Assembly (NCBI GenBank): GCA_903833215.1
Contig: CAILEM010000029.1
Span: forward strand, 1-64,000
Source of the DNA: an uncultured Armatimonadota bacterium
Lineage (GTDB): Bacteria > Armatimonadota > Fimbriimonadia > Fimbriimonadales > Fimbriimonadaceae
Direction: 5' to 3'
Length of the DNA stretch: 64,000 bases
The position numbers and the translations under genes were made by a program. The notes beneath the pieces were generated by a model. That model was not told the DNA's origin. It saw only the letters and a program-made list of their open reading frames with translations, and ran no database searches. Positions 10,041 to 18,691 of the stretch are shown here, in pieces (within the stretch, counting starts at the first letter, position 1; each line of letters starts with the position of its first letter).

Positions 10041-11075
10041 GTGATTAAGCTTGGGAATACTTTTGCCGACGCCAGGATATGCATCCTGGATGACGATACC
10101 GATAATGTATCGTTCCTAAAGTCTATTTTAGAGTGGAGCGGCTACACGAACTACGTCGGAATTTCCGATTCGTCTACAGCACTTAGTTCCTTTAAGGCAT
10201 ATCGGCCAGACCTAATCATTCTGGATCTTCACATGCCCAAGCCAACCGGATACGATCTCCTGAAGTCCATTCGCGAGGATGAATTTCCTGGCGAGTATCT
10301 GCCTGTCATCGCGCTTACCGGCGACGTCACGATGGAGACGAAGACGAAAACTCTCAATGCTGGAGCGACCGATTTCCTCATCAAACCAGTCGATGCCTTG
10401 GAGATTCTTTTGCGCATTCGCAATTTACTCGAAGCGAGGCAGATGCATCTCCAACTCAGTCGCTATCAAGAACATCTGGAGCAGGAAGTCCGTGACCGCA
10501 CTGCGGACCTTTCGTTGGCCCATCTTGGCGCGCTAGCAGCATTGGCCCGGGCAGGAGAATTGCGTGATGACGATACCGGCGAACACACCCACCGTGTCAG
10601 CGACGTCGCAGCAGGGATTGCGCGATTACTTGGAAAGGAAGGCAGTTATGTGGAGGCTATTCGAATCACGGCCCCGCTTCACGATGTAGGAAAGATCGCG
10701 ATTCCCGACTCCATTCTCCTCAAGCCAGGCAAACTCACGCCAGAGGAGTTTGAAGTCATGAAGGGACATACGACGGCCGGGGCCCAGATCCTTTCAACGA
10801 TCGAAGCTCCAACAATGAACCTGGCACGCTCTATTGCGCTCAGCCACCACGAGCGTTGGAATGGGACTGGGTATCCCCACGGGATCGCGAATGAAGAGAT
10901 CCCCCTTTCGGCGAGGATCGTTTCTGTGGCCGATGTGTATGACGCACTGACCCACGAGAGGCCCTATAAGCGGGCTTGGTCGCACGAAGATGCTGTCACT
11001 GAGATCAAGACAATGAGTGGATCCTTTTTTGACCCGCGTATCGTGAAGGCATTTCTGGAACTTGTGGAAAGTTAG
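10041..11075 (+). CDS. RpfG-type response regulator with HD-GYP domain
   Basis: A 344-residue two-domain regulator. The receiver (about 10-130) has CILDDD, LIILDLHMP and the IKPV lysine. A helix connects it to an HD-GYP domain with LHDVGKI, HHERWNGTGYP and VADVYDALT, the signature residues of the metal-dependent c-di-GMP phosphodiesterases of the RpfG family. The reaction is hydrolysis of c-di-GMP, controlled by phosphorylation of the receiver. The track start at 9981 would overlap the upstream kinase by 59 nt. I prefer the GTG at 10041 because it sits directly behind GGAGGGGGAG and one base after the preceding stop. The gene ends with a 4-nt tail-to-tail overlap with the convergent stress protein gene. 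Confidence 0.94.
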   Translation: MIKLGNTFADARICILDDDTDNVSFLKSILEWSGYTNYVGISDSSTALSSFKAYRPDLIILDLHMPKPTGYDLLKSIREDEFPGEYLPVIALTGDVTMETKTKTLNAGATDFLIKPVDALEILLRIRNLLEARQMHLQLSRYQEHLEQEVRDRTADLSLAHLGALAALARAGELRDDDTGEHTHRVSDVAAGIARLLGKEGSYVEAIRITAPLHDVGKIAIPDSILLKPGKLTPEEFEVMKGHTTAGAQILSTIEAPTMNLARSIALSHHERWNGTGYPHGIANEEIPLSARIVSVADVYDALTHERPYKRAWSHEDAVTEIKTMSGSFFDPRIVKAFLELVES

Positions 11076-11917
11076 GGTCGGAGAAGAAGAATCGAGTGTT
11101 TGCTTGCGACAACCTGCTTGAGTGCCGAACTGCCAATAGCCATTCGCCCCAAATAGCCTTCGCCCTGGGCGCCCATGACCAGAAGATCAGCGTGGATTTC
11201 TTCCATTTGTGATTCCACGACTTCACCGAGGTCACCAACGATGACTCGAAAATCCGCTAAAAATCCTTTTCGGTTTAGGCGATCGCATGCCTGTTTACTC
11301 TTTTCTTCCGTCGATTGCTTGAATGAAGCAACCCTCGACGCATCGATGTTTTTGAAACCCCTCGTATTGATCGTCGTTAAGAGAACCAATTTCTGAATAC
11401 CAGCAGGATTGAGCTTGGTAAGTAGCTTTAAGGAACGATCGGCGTATTCGGAGTGGTCGGTGGTGACGAGAGCCGTCAAGGGTCCACTTGGCGATACTTC
11501 GGATTTCGTAATGAGAATGGATTGCGTTGCCGAGATGGCGAGGGCGCGGCCGATGCTACCGAAGAGCGACGAGTTGAACTTGGACCGTCGCTTTGCTCCC
11601 ACACAAATAAGGTCTGCCTTTTGCTTTCTCGCTTGATGGAGTAGGAGTTTGGCTGGCGAACCGTAGAGGGTCGTTTTCGTAGCGTGGAATCCACAGCTCA
11701 TCGCAAATTGTTCTGCTTTGGCAATCAGATCCTCATCAAAGTCAATTTGCGATAGCTCGTATTCTGAGACGAAGTTAAAATCATGCTCATCGTTGACGAG
11801 CCGAGATCTGTCAATGTGCACCACCTCTAGGTCCGGTGCATCCATTTTTAGCAGCGCCAAAAGCTTAATTGTCGCTTCATAGCTGAGGTTTTCATCGACA
11901 CCAATAATTGCCTTCAT
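11072..11917 (-). CDS. Tandem universal stress protein (two Usp domains)
   Basis: A 281-residue cytoplasmic protein made of two UspA-like domains. The C-terminal domain keeps the nucleotide-binding pattern G-2x-G-9x-GS exactly (GAQGEGYLGRMAIGS), so it should bind ATP or a similar nucleotide. In the N-terminal domain the equivalent stretch GAKRRSKFNSSLFGS has Arg instead of the second glycine, so only one half may bind. AGGGACAG lies just before the ATG. Usp proteins respond to stress and starvation, and the partner here is unknown. It converges on the HD-GYP gene with a 4-nt overlap and has its own upstream region of about 300 bases. Confidence 0.9.
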   Translation of the reverse strand: MKAIIGVDENLSYEATIKLLALLKMDAPDLEVVHIDRSRLVNDEHDFNFVSEYELSQIDFDEDLIAKAEQFAMSCGFHATKTTLYGSPAKLLLHQARKQKADLICVGAKRRSKFNSSLFGSIGRALAISATQSILITKSEVSPSGPLTALVTTDHSEYADRSLKLLTKLNPAGIQKLVLLTTINTRGFKNIDASRVASFKQSTEEKSKQACDRLNRKGFLADFRVIVGDLGEVVESQMEEIHADLLVMGAQGEGYLGRMAIGSSALKQVVASKHSILLLRP

Positions 11918-12213
11918 ATCTGTCCCTAAATTGTGAGCATTTTGTTTGACATTTTCAATAACATTTCGAGAAAAACAGTCCCAACTCCCAAAAAGTGTGT
12001 CAATGAGGTGGTTCTGGCGGGGTGGTGCGATCTATACGTTGACGCGGGGTAATCGTAATCCAAAATGGCTCAGAGAGCAGTGAGACGTCAGGAAACCTGA
12101 GCGGGTGAGGAGAGTTATCTCAGGTCGCACTGGTGCGAGGTTTTCTGAAGGCCGGCTGCTAGAAACACGAAGCTCTATTCGAGAAGGCAAGATTCCTCAA
12201 AGGGAAACCAGTT
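11918..12213. other. Intergenic region upstream of usp with a small inverted repeat
   Basis: This region holds the promoter region for the minus-strand Usp gene and the leader of the plus-strand toxin-antitoxin unit. The only structure I see is a 7-bp perfect inverted repeat, ACCTGAG at 12095-12101 and CTCAGGT at 12119-12125, with a 17-nt loop. It could be an operator for the downstream antitoxin or chance. No gene is supported. Confidence 0.35.
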
Positions 12214-12426
12214 TTGGAAAGGATCATGGCGGCATTGAGGGCAAGGCTTGAACAATTGGATCCGTCCGACCGCCCAAGAATCATGACGGAGAGCCTCGAA
12301 GCCTTTGAGGCGATGATTACGGATGGCTGGATTACAGCCAAGTTGAACCCAGACTTGACTCGGTTTAAGCGCGTTGTGAAGGACAACTTGTCGATTCGCT
12401 TGAATAAAGATACGAGGCAGAAATGA
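12214..12426 (+). CDS. Small hypothetical protein upstream of VapBC-like pair
   Basis: A 70-codon frame with a TTG start (ATG at 12226 is an alternative), ending 38 nt before the antitoxin gene. The translation is charged and helical in character, with no recognised family. A 75-codon antisense frame covers the same bases and neither is favoured by a strong ribosome binding site. It may be a third small component of the toxin-antitoxin operon or a non-coding leader. Confidence 0.25.
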   Translation: MERIMAALRARLEQLDPSDRPRIMTESLEAFEAMITDGWITAKLNPDLTRFKRVVKDNLSIRLNKDTRQK

Positions 12427-12464
12427 CGTAGAATTAGGATAGGTTGTGCCGGAAGTGAGTTCTA

Positions 12465-12725
12465 ATGACGAGTATTACAATCGAGGTTTCTGATGAACTT
12501 GCCCGAAAACTTGCTGCGGAAGCGGCAAGACGGAGTTTGACGATTGAGCAAGTAGCTTGTGAGCGAGTGTCAATGCTCGAAGGCCCAGGAGGGGCAAAGC
12601 CATTGAATGACCTGGTTAGGATCAATTACCTCAAGCTGGCAAAGGAAGCTAGTGAGGCACCTTCCGCGCGAAAGTCTTCAGTTGTTATTGACGGCGACGT
12701 CGAGGCCTCTCGCCAAGAATGGTAA
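12465..12725 (+). CDS. VapB-like antitoxin (ribbon-helix-helix type)
   Basis: An 86-residue protein whose first 40 residues (ITIEVSDELARKLAAEA, then a helix rich in Ala/Arg) have the strand-helix-helix character of small DNA-binding antitoxins. The C-terminal half is likely the unfolded arm that covers the toxin active site. GGAAGTGAG precedes the ATG. The stop overlaps the toxin start by 7 nt, the usual coupled arrangement of vapBC operons. Expected role: neutralise the PIN ribonuclease and autorepress the promoter. The family call rests mainly on size and linkage to the PIN gene. Confidence 0.72.
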   Translation: MTSITIEVSDELARKLAAEAARRSLTIEQVACERVSMLEGPGGAKPLNDLVRINYLKLAKEASEAPSARKSSVVIDGDVEASRQEW

Positions 12726-13150
12726 ATGGGACATTGATTGGGAAGAGGGTCTACCTCGACGCCAACCCAATCATTTATGCATTTGAGAACCCTGCAGAAT
12801 TTCCAGGCCTAATGAGTCAACTGCTTGTTCCTCTAAGTGCTGGACAGCTTTGGGCGGTTACAAGCACCGTTACGATCACTGAAGTTTTGAATTACCCCAT
12901 CAAGTCTGGTGACTCAACACTAGAATCAGCTTATCGCCAGTTTTTTGTGCCAACACAATGCTTCGAAATCGTACCAGTGAGTGTTCAGATCTCTGAGCTC
13001 GCAGCGAGTCTGCGTGCTAACTTTGGCCTTAGGACTCCAGATGCCATTCATGTTGCGACTAGCCAGATTACGAACTGCGACATATTCCTGACGCGGGATC
13101 TTTCGCTGAAGGTTACTGGCCTTAATGTCATTACTCCAGATGCTCTGTAG
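12719..13150 (+). CDS. VapC-like PIN-domain toxin
   Basis: A 143-residue PIN-domain protein. The acidic residues that bind Mg/Mn in this nuclease family are all visible: Asp in VYLDANPIIYAFE, Glu in TITEVLNYP, Asp in RTPDAIHVATS and Asp in FLTRD. The length matches VapC toxins, which cleave tRNA or rRNA. It is translated from an ATG that overlaps the antitoxin stop. It ends 8 nt before the convergent stop of the halogenase-like gene. It looks intact, in contrast to the second PIN gene near 62.5 kb. Confidence 0.88.
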   Translation: MVNGTLIGKRVYLDANPIIYAFENPAEFPGLMSQLLVPLSAGQLWAVTSTVTITEVLNYPIKSGDSTLESAYRQFFVPTQCFEIVPVSVQISELAASLRANFGLRTPDAIHVATSQITNCDIFLTRDLSLKVTGLNVITPDAL

Positions 13151-13158
13151 CCTGTTTG

Positions 13159-14877
13159 TCAAATTGATCTCGCTGGATCACGATTGGTGGCTATGGATGG
13201 AGAGTCTCCGTCGGTAAGTCCAACCGAGAGGCCGGGGATACTTTCGGTCCGCTTGCACTTAATCCATCCGTCGCGGGCCATCGCCTCAAGGCAATCAAAG
13301 AGTGCCTCCTGGGTGACTTGGCTGTACGGCAGATTTGCCTGTGCATAGGCATTTCGTATATTCCGAATCAGGTGATCGGCCTGAGGAGAATCACGGAGCG
13401 TAGACACGATGAGGCCAAACAGACCGGCGAGGGGAAGAACCTTGTTGTCGCGGACGAGGACTCGCATTGGGATGACCCTCCCGTTCTCATATCGGGCTCG
13501 GATGCTCTCCTCGGCACCGGTTAGCTTCAGCAGAAACACGTTATAGCCCTCGATGGCAACGGTTGACGGATTTACCGACAGCCGACGAGAGATTTGATGG
13601 AGGTTGAGCAAGTCGACGGAACCGAGCCCCCCTATGCCCATATCCTCTTCCACAAAACCACCTGTGCCAAGCCACTGGAACGCCTTGTCAGCGTCCAACT
13701 CCAGGCCGGCATCCTTGGCAATTTCTCGTGTGAATTCCTTGAGGGCGGTGAAATTATCGTTGGCAACGTACCAGTAATCCGAAAACCGAATGTGCTGTAA
13801 CACTCGCCTTCGATTTCGATCTTCGTACTGGCGACGTAACCAAACCGGGTCGGCACCCTTCGATTCCTCGAGAATCGAAAGTGCGCACTCCTTCGCCGAC
13901 GTATGCGTAAGGGTCAAACCGGCGGCAAGGATCGGGTCAGCAAAACCCAGTGCTTCTCCCACCAAGTACCAGTTGGGACCTGTCATCCTTTCGGCGACGA
14001 AAGACCAGTCCTTGGTCGTTGAAAGGATATTTTCTCGAGTCGCGTTCACGCAGAGGTTCGAGATTCGTGGTTCTTCTGCAATTGCCCGTAGGTACACGGC
14101 TTCGGGACTTAAGCCTGAAGCCTTGTAGTAGTCAGCGGGGCACACGAGGCCTATCGAGGTCCGGGTTGCGCTGAGCGGAATGAACCAAAGCCAACCGTAG
14201 CCCAGTGACATCACTTGAACGCGGGTGCCACCTACGCCGACAGAGACTGCCCAGTCCGCATTCTGCCAATAATCCCAGATAGCGATGTTTCGGAGGCTGC
14301 TTGGCTCTTCGATTCCAACTCCCATTTTTCGCCGCAAGATGCCAGCATGTCCAGACGCGTCAATGTAGGTCTTCGCTTTGACCGTCCGACCGTCGGAAAG
14401 CCTAAGCTCCTGGACGGTGTCTCGATCGTTTGGAATATCTTGGACAGATTGTCCCATGAGGACTTTGCAGCCGAGAGATTCGGCGTGGTCCAACAGGATC
14501 TGGTCGTAAACAGCCCGATCGACCTGAAAGGCCGTGCTAACACGCTGCCCTTTGTATCTGCCTGGGCGCGGTTCATCCTTGAATTCGCCATTTCGGACGA
14601 AGTGGAAATCCCATAGGTCATCCGTGTTTCCCCACCGATAGGTTGCACCAACCTTTATCGGAAAGCCAGCGGCCTCGACTTTATCCCAGGCGCCAATCTC
14701 ATCGAGGATGCTCCCGATCATAGGTAGCTGACTTTCGCCAACATGGTCGCGAGGGAACTGCTCCCTTTCGATAATCAGAACTTCAAGGGATGGCTCGTAT
14801 TTCTTGAGAAAGGCCCCACAAGTTGATCCACCCGGTCCTCCACCAATGATCGCCACATCAGCTTTGATGCATTCCAT
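13159..14877 (-). CDS. Flavin-dependent halogenase-like FAD oxidoreductase
   Basis: A 572-residue flavoprotein. The N-terminal Rossmann motif GGGPGGS (about 12-18) binds FAD. FPIKVGATYRWG carries the lysine position conserved in tryptophan halogenases, and GWLWFIPL matches the WxWxIP motif that separates flavin-dependent halogenases from monooxygenases. A second FAD contact is seen in GEALGFADPILAAGL. The last 170 residues are a helical extension. Such enzymes use FADH2, O2 and halide to chlorinate or brominate an aromatic substrate, and need a separate flavin reductase. No NRPS, PKS or reductase gene is nearby, so the substrate cannot be guessed. It may instead be a halogenase-fold oxidoreductase acting on a lipid or glycan precursor. 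It is followed on the same strand upstream by a polysaccharide deacetylase. Confidence 0.82.
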   Translation of the reverse strand: MECIKADVAIIGGGPGGSTCGAFLKKYEPSLEVLIIEREQFPRDHVGESQLPMIGSILDEIGAWDKVEAAGFPIKVGATYRWGNTDDLWDFHFVRNGEFKDEPRPGRYKGQRVSTAFQVDRAVYDQILLDHAESLGCKVLMGQSVQDIPNDRDTVQELRLSDGRTVKAKTYIDASGHAGILRRKMGVGIEEPSSLRNIAIWDYWQNADWAVSVGVGGTRVQVMSLGYGWLWFIPLSATRTSIGLVCPADYYKASGLSPEAVYLRAIAEEPRISNLCVNATRENILSTTKDWSFVAERMTGPNWYLVGEALGFADPILAAGLTLTHTSAKECALSILEESKGADPVWLRRQYEDRNRRRVLQHIRFSDYWYVANDNFTALKEFTREIAKDAGLELDADKAFQWLGTGGFVEEDMGIGGLGSVDLLNLHQISRRLSVNPSTVAIEGYNVFLLKLTGAEESIRARYENGRVIPMRVLVRDNKVLPLAGLFGLIVSTLRDSPQADHLIRNIRNAYAQANLPYSQVTQEALFDCLEAMARDGWIKCKRTESIPGLSVGLTDGDSPSIATNRDPARSI

Positions 14878-14960
14878 TGCGAGGCATTATACGGACTTCA
14901 TCAAGAACAAAAAAGCTCAACGATGAAGTTCTCGAATTTTATGATGCGAACAAGGAAGCC

Positions 14961-15755
14961 TTAGCCGTGCAATCGGAGCACTACCTGACCGGCAGGTAGA
15001 ACCTCGACATGCTTCATCTTGGTCAGCCGATCCAGGAGCGAAATTAGGTATTTGGAGCTCATCGGTCCCCAGCCTTCGTCATCGAGGCCGTGGGTATTGA
15101 ACACGAACCAACCGCCCTCTGAGGCTAAGAACTTGGCGAGGGCTTCGTCGAAGAAGGCGTCGCAATTCCCCGGCCCTTGTGACCAACAGCCGATTCGGAC
15201 CGGCTTTCGAGTGGTCGGAATTGGATTCACAGGTGTGACGCCTTGGGTTCGGACGACAAGGAACTTTGTGAGGACAAATGCATCGAGTTCCGCGTTGGAG
15301 GCGTTATAGGCGAAGTTGTAAACCGATTTAGATGCCTTAAAACCTCGGAGATGGGTTTCAAACGCTTCGGCGCATTTTGTAATGTGTTCCTTGGCTTGTT
15401 CAAAGGGAATTTCGGTGAGGTTTGTGTGGTCCCATGTGTGAGCCATGACCTCGTGACCGCGCCGTTTGAGCTTGTTCCAATCCTCAAAAGTGCCTTTATC
15501 GGTTGGCACGACACCTACATCGGTAGCTCCGCTCAGGGTTGAGCGTTTCTCAGGCAAGCTGGCAGCGGCAATCACGTTCAGACAAGCGTGGAGTCCAAAT
15601 TGCTCGAAGATTTCAGCCGTCTTGTAGAACGACTTTTTGAACCCGTCGTCGAAACTAAGCGTGACAATGTGGGTCTTTTTCTGCATCGGCATTCGACCTA
15701 AAGTTAGCCCGACAGCTCCGTAGCCAGCCATCTGCAAGAATTCCTTTCGAGTCAT
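14961..15755 (-). CDS. Exported polysaccharide deacetylase (NodB fold)
   Basis: A 264-residue CE4-type enzyme. The first 25 residues (TRKEFLQMAGYGAVGLTLG) form an export signal of Tat-like style, with RK rather than RR. The NodB motifs are present: LSFDDG with the catalytic and metal-binding aspartates, and HTWDH with the two metal-binding histidines. The likely reaction is metal-dependent removal of acetyl groups from cell-wall or extracellular polysaccharide. A GTG immediately precedes the chosen ATG. The gene lies 37 nt downstream of the alpha/beta hydrolase, on the same strand, and 83 nt upstream of the halogenase-like gene, so co-transcription is plausible. Confidence 0.85.
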   Translation of the reverse strand: MTRKEFLQMAGYGAVGLTLGRMPMQKKTHIVTLSFDDGFKKSFYKTAEIFEQFGLHACLNVIAAASLPEKRSTLSGATDVGVVPTDKGTFEDWNKLKRRGHEVMAHTWDHTNLTEIPFEQAKEHITKCAEAFETHLRGFKASKSVYNFAYNASNAELDAFVLTKFLVVRTQGVTPVNPIPTTRKPVRIGCWSQGPGNCDAFFDEALAKFLASEGGWFVFNTHGLDDEGWGPMSSKYLISLLDRLTKMKHVEVLPAGQVVLRLHG

Positions 15756-15791
15756 CACGATTTGGGTGGTTTACCCTTATTTACACCCGCT

Positions 15792-16757
15792 CTACAGTTT
15801 CTCGGCCAGCCAACCTAGAAGGCGTCCGTCAAACTCTCGAGGTTCCTCTAGTTGGGGCGTGTGTCCGCACTTTTCGAAGATACTCAACGTCAGGTTGGGA
15901 ACTGAACGATAGCGCTCCCAAAGCGGTAACGGAATGATATAGTCAAACTTTCCGACTGCGACAAATGTGGGGACTGGGACCGACGGATGCCCGCTGAACA
16001 TTCGATAATTTGAGAAGATGTCGTTGTAGAGGTGATGAAAGATGTCGGCATTGATCGTCATCCCGCGCCATAGCCACCTAGCATCGTAGGTGGGGTTGAA
16101 CCAATATTTGGGTGACATCGCAAGGTAATTCTCGATGTCCGGCTGCAATTCCGGGTGTGCTTTGAAGTCTGGCAAATGTTGCCAATTCTTGCTCTGCAGT
16201 TTCTGACGTTCAGGCGTTGCCGTCTTCCAGATGTCGGTAGTCGCAGCATCATATTCGGCATTGCCAAAGATGTTGGGGGCACCAATCAAAACGAGTCGTG
16301 AAACATGCTCAGGGTGTCGTTTTGCGTACTCAAACGCAACTGAACCATGGATAGAATGCCCCACAAGGATGAAATGATCCAGATTGAGTTTCTGGCGGAT
16401 CCGCTCAATATCTGCCACGAGCTCTTCAAGGGAGTAGGCTTGGGGGATGATGTCGGTCTTCTTGGCAAACCAAGGAAGGTCAACAAACGTCATTCGCAAG
16501 TGCTTGCGCAACTCCTGCGAAAAGGTTCGCGGGTAGTAGATCGAGGAACCAATGACTAGGCAGGGTTTGCCCACACCTTCGATGACATAGTCGAGTTTCG
16601 TCCTCCTAAGAGCTAGTTCGCCGGTTACGTGAAGATTTGCCAACCTTGGTTTTGTCTTTGGTTGTTGAGAGGTCAGCATCATCGCGGTGATTGTCACCGC
16701 GATACAGCCGATACAAATGACTGCCTCATTGATCATGTAGAGATGTCGTCGTATCAT
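15792..16757 (-). CDS. Membrane-anchored alpha/beta hydrolase
   Basis: A 321-residue protein with one N-terminal TM helix (AVICIGCIAVTITAMML) followed by an alpha/beta hydrolase domain on the outside. The nucleophile elbow is GHSIHG, with the catalytic acid probably in GKFDYIIP and histidine in CGHTPQLEEP, so the triad looks complete. The substrate is unknown. Members of this fold include esterases, lipases and haloperoxidase-like enzymes. The track start is a TTG one codon before the chosen ATG. It lies between the Ser/Thr kinase gene upstream and the deacetylase downstream. Confidence 0.83.
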   Translation of the reverse strand: MIRRHLYMINEAVICIGCIAVTITAMMLTSQQPKTKPRLANLHVTGELALRRTKLDYVIEGVGKPCLVIGSSIYYPRTFSQELRKHLRMTFVDLPWFAKKTDIIPQAYSLEELVADIERIRQKLNLDHFILVGHSIHGSVAFEYAKRHPEHVSRLVLIGAPNIFGNAEYDAATTDIWKTATPERQKLQSKNWQHLPDFKAHPELQPDIENYLAMSPKYWFNPTYDARWLWRGMTINADIFHHLYNDIFSNYRMFSGHPSVPVPTFVAVGKFDYIIPLPLWERYRSVPNLTLSIFEKCGHTPQLEEPREFDGRLLGWLAEKL

Positions 16758-16820
16758 CAAATCAGGACACGATCCCTGTCGCTAGGAAGGGACCACCTTA
16801 CCGTTTGGGTGAGCTACAAC

Positions 16821-18677
16821 CTAGTTGGCAAACGTGAGCTGTTTCCTCATAGAATCGAGCACCTGTGGCCAGACGTCGTCTTCGTTGGTGGGCCACCACG
16901 ATTCGACGGTGGTGCAGCTATCGGTTCCAAGTACTCCAAGAAGGATGGCGTGTTGAGCGGGGCCACCTGCTGCTTGATGCAGCAGCTCATAGGAGGTCGC
17001 GGACTTCCCGCCAACCGTCAAATTCTGTTTGATTCCTAGGTTTGTGTAAGATCCACCGTTGGCCTTTGCTGCCGATAGCTGAGACTCTCTTGCCTGGAAG
17101 ACATCCTGAACTGAAGTAGCTCCGTTCAGTGGTGTCGCGACGACCGCGAAAATAACATCGGGGCGTCCTATGGGTGAGAAAACAGTTCCCTCCGGGTTTG
17201 TGGCTTGCCAACCGGAAGGAAGCGGGAAGGAAAACCCTAATTGATTGTTCTGGTACGGAGTGGTTGAGATCTCTCCGATACGGAGCCATTGACCTTCCAA
17301 CGCTTGGCCGTCACCGGAGGTGTATTTCCCGGTGATGTGCTTGTGGTCAGATGAAAGTACACCTGTGAATCCTGCCTTACCGGAACCAGACTCCTTGTAG
17401 GAGAGCTTGTTGTCAGATGACAGTTCACCGTCAGCTTCAGCCACTTGGGCTCCTGACGCTGCACGTTTTGAGATCGTGAGGTGGAATTTCTTTCCCGATT
17501 TGGGTGTGAAGTGAATTTCCGCCCACTCAGATCCGAAATTGGCGTACCAGACCCCCTGTAATTGTTCAAGTGCAGGGTTACTAGTGGCATCGGCTACGGT
17601 TGCTGCATCTCCAGCATCTGTCGTTGAATCCGTGAGCCCGGTCTTGAGCTTAATGCGACCGCGCGCGACCTTTGGCCCCGATTGGTGGGTGACAAAGTAG
17701 CCCACGACGCCGCCCACTATGGCAATCACCACGACCACAGCCATGATGAAAGATGCCCCAACAGCGATCCCTTCTTTGTTCGCTTTGACGGCGAAGGGTG
17801 TCGTTGCTCTTTTGAGTTCCTCGACCATGGCACCTGCGGACTTGAACCGCAAGTTAGGGTCTTTCTCCAGAACCTTAAGCAGGAACGCTCTCACCTTTGG
17901 GTTGGAGTGTTTTGGTTCTTTCGGGGGCAGATTCATGATTGCGTTCATGATCTCTGTCTCGCCCTTGCCCTCGAAGGGAAGTGATCCAGTAAGGGTTCGG
18001 TACATGAGCACACCAAACGCCCAGAGGTCGCTTTGTTTGGTGACACGAGCTCCCTTGCAGGCCTCTGGTGACATGTACCGAGTGGTACCGGTGATGTTGT
18101 TCGCGTTTTCGTTGACGCCACCCAGCCAACTGGCAACACCAAAGTCGATGAGCATCGCCTTGTCAGCGTTGGTGATCATCACATTGGATGGTTTGATGTC
18201 GCGATGTACGAATCCCATTCCATGTGCATAGTCGAGAGCTTCGGCAATGTGCCCGAAGTACTTCAGAGCCTCATCTTGGGTGATTCCCCTGACTTTCAAG
18301 ATGTCGCTGAGCGTCTTGCCCGCCACAAAATCCATCGCGATGTAGGGGTTCTTGAAATCGGACGATGCATCGTAGACCTTGACGATGTTGGGGTGTTCCA
18401 GCCGCGCAAGTGCCTTGGCCTCTTCGGTGAACCGGTCGAGGAAGTTCGCATCAATTGCGACCGCTTCGCTGAGAACCTTGATTGCTCGTGGCTGATTCAG
18501 CGGTCTGTACTTGGCGCTCCAAACAGTGGCCATGCCGCCAGATCCGAGAAAGTCGATGATATCGTAATTGGGAATCTCTGGGGCGGGCACTTTATTTCCG
18601 CCTTTACGCCCCCAACGATCATCATTTGCTTTCTTGAATGGATCGTATGCGTACTGATCTTTAATTTCGTCGGCCAT
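16821..18677 (-). CDS. Transmembrane Ser/Thr protein kinase (Hanks type)
   Basis: A 618-residue PknB-like receptor kinase. The cytoplasmic kinase domain (about 38-300) has all key motifs: glycine loop LGSGGMATVW, ATP-anchoring Lys in RAIKVL, HRDIKPSN, DFG and YMSPEA. One TM helix (about 305-328) leads to an outer region of about 290 residues. That region contains a beta-rich segment (LQGVWYANFGSEW onward) and a terminal PsbP/DUF1795-like segment beginning LGFSFPLPSGWQA. No PASTA repeats are present, so the ligand is not obviously muropeptide. GAGG precedes the ATG. The PP2C gene ends 14 nt upstream and the FHA genes lie just beyond, giving kinase, phosphatase and phosphothreonine readers in one operon. 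Confidence 0.93.
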   Translation of the reverse strand: MADEIKDQYAYDPFKKANDDRWGRKGGNKVPAPEIPNYDIIDFLGSGGMATVWSAKYRPLNQPRAIKVLSEAVAIDANFLDRFTEEAKALARLEHPNIVKVYDASSDFKNPYIAMDFVAGKTLSDILKVRGITQDEALKYFGHIAEALDYAHGMGFVHRDIKPSNVMITNADKAMLIDFGVASWLGGVNENANNITGTTRYMSPEACKGARVTKQSDLWAFGVLMYRTLTGSLPFEGKGETEIMNAIMNLPPKEPKHSNPKVRAFLLKVLEKDPNLRFKSAGAMVEELKRATTPFAVKANKEGIAVGASFIMAVVVVIAIVGGVVGYFVTHQSGPKVARGRIKLKTGLTDSTTDAGDAATVADATSNPALEQLQGVWYANFGSEWAEIHFTPKSGKKFHLTISKRAASGAQVAEADGELSSDNKLSYKESGSGKAGFTGVLSSDHKHITGKYTSGDGQALEGQWLRIGEISTTPYQNNQLGFSFPLPSGWQATNPEGTVFSPIGRPDVIFAVVATPLNGATSVQDVFQARESQLSAAKANGGSYTNLGIKQNLTVGGKSATSYELLHQAAGGPAQHAILLGVLGTDSCTTVESWWPTNEDDVWPQVLDSMRKQLTFAN

Positions 18678-18691
18678 TTACAAAACCTCTA

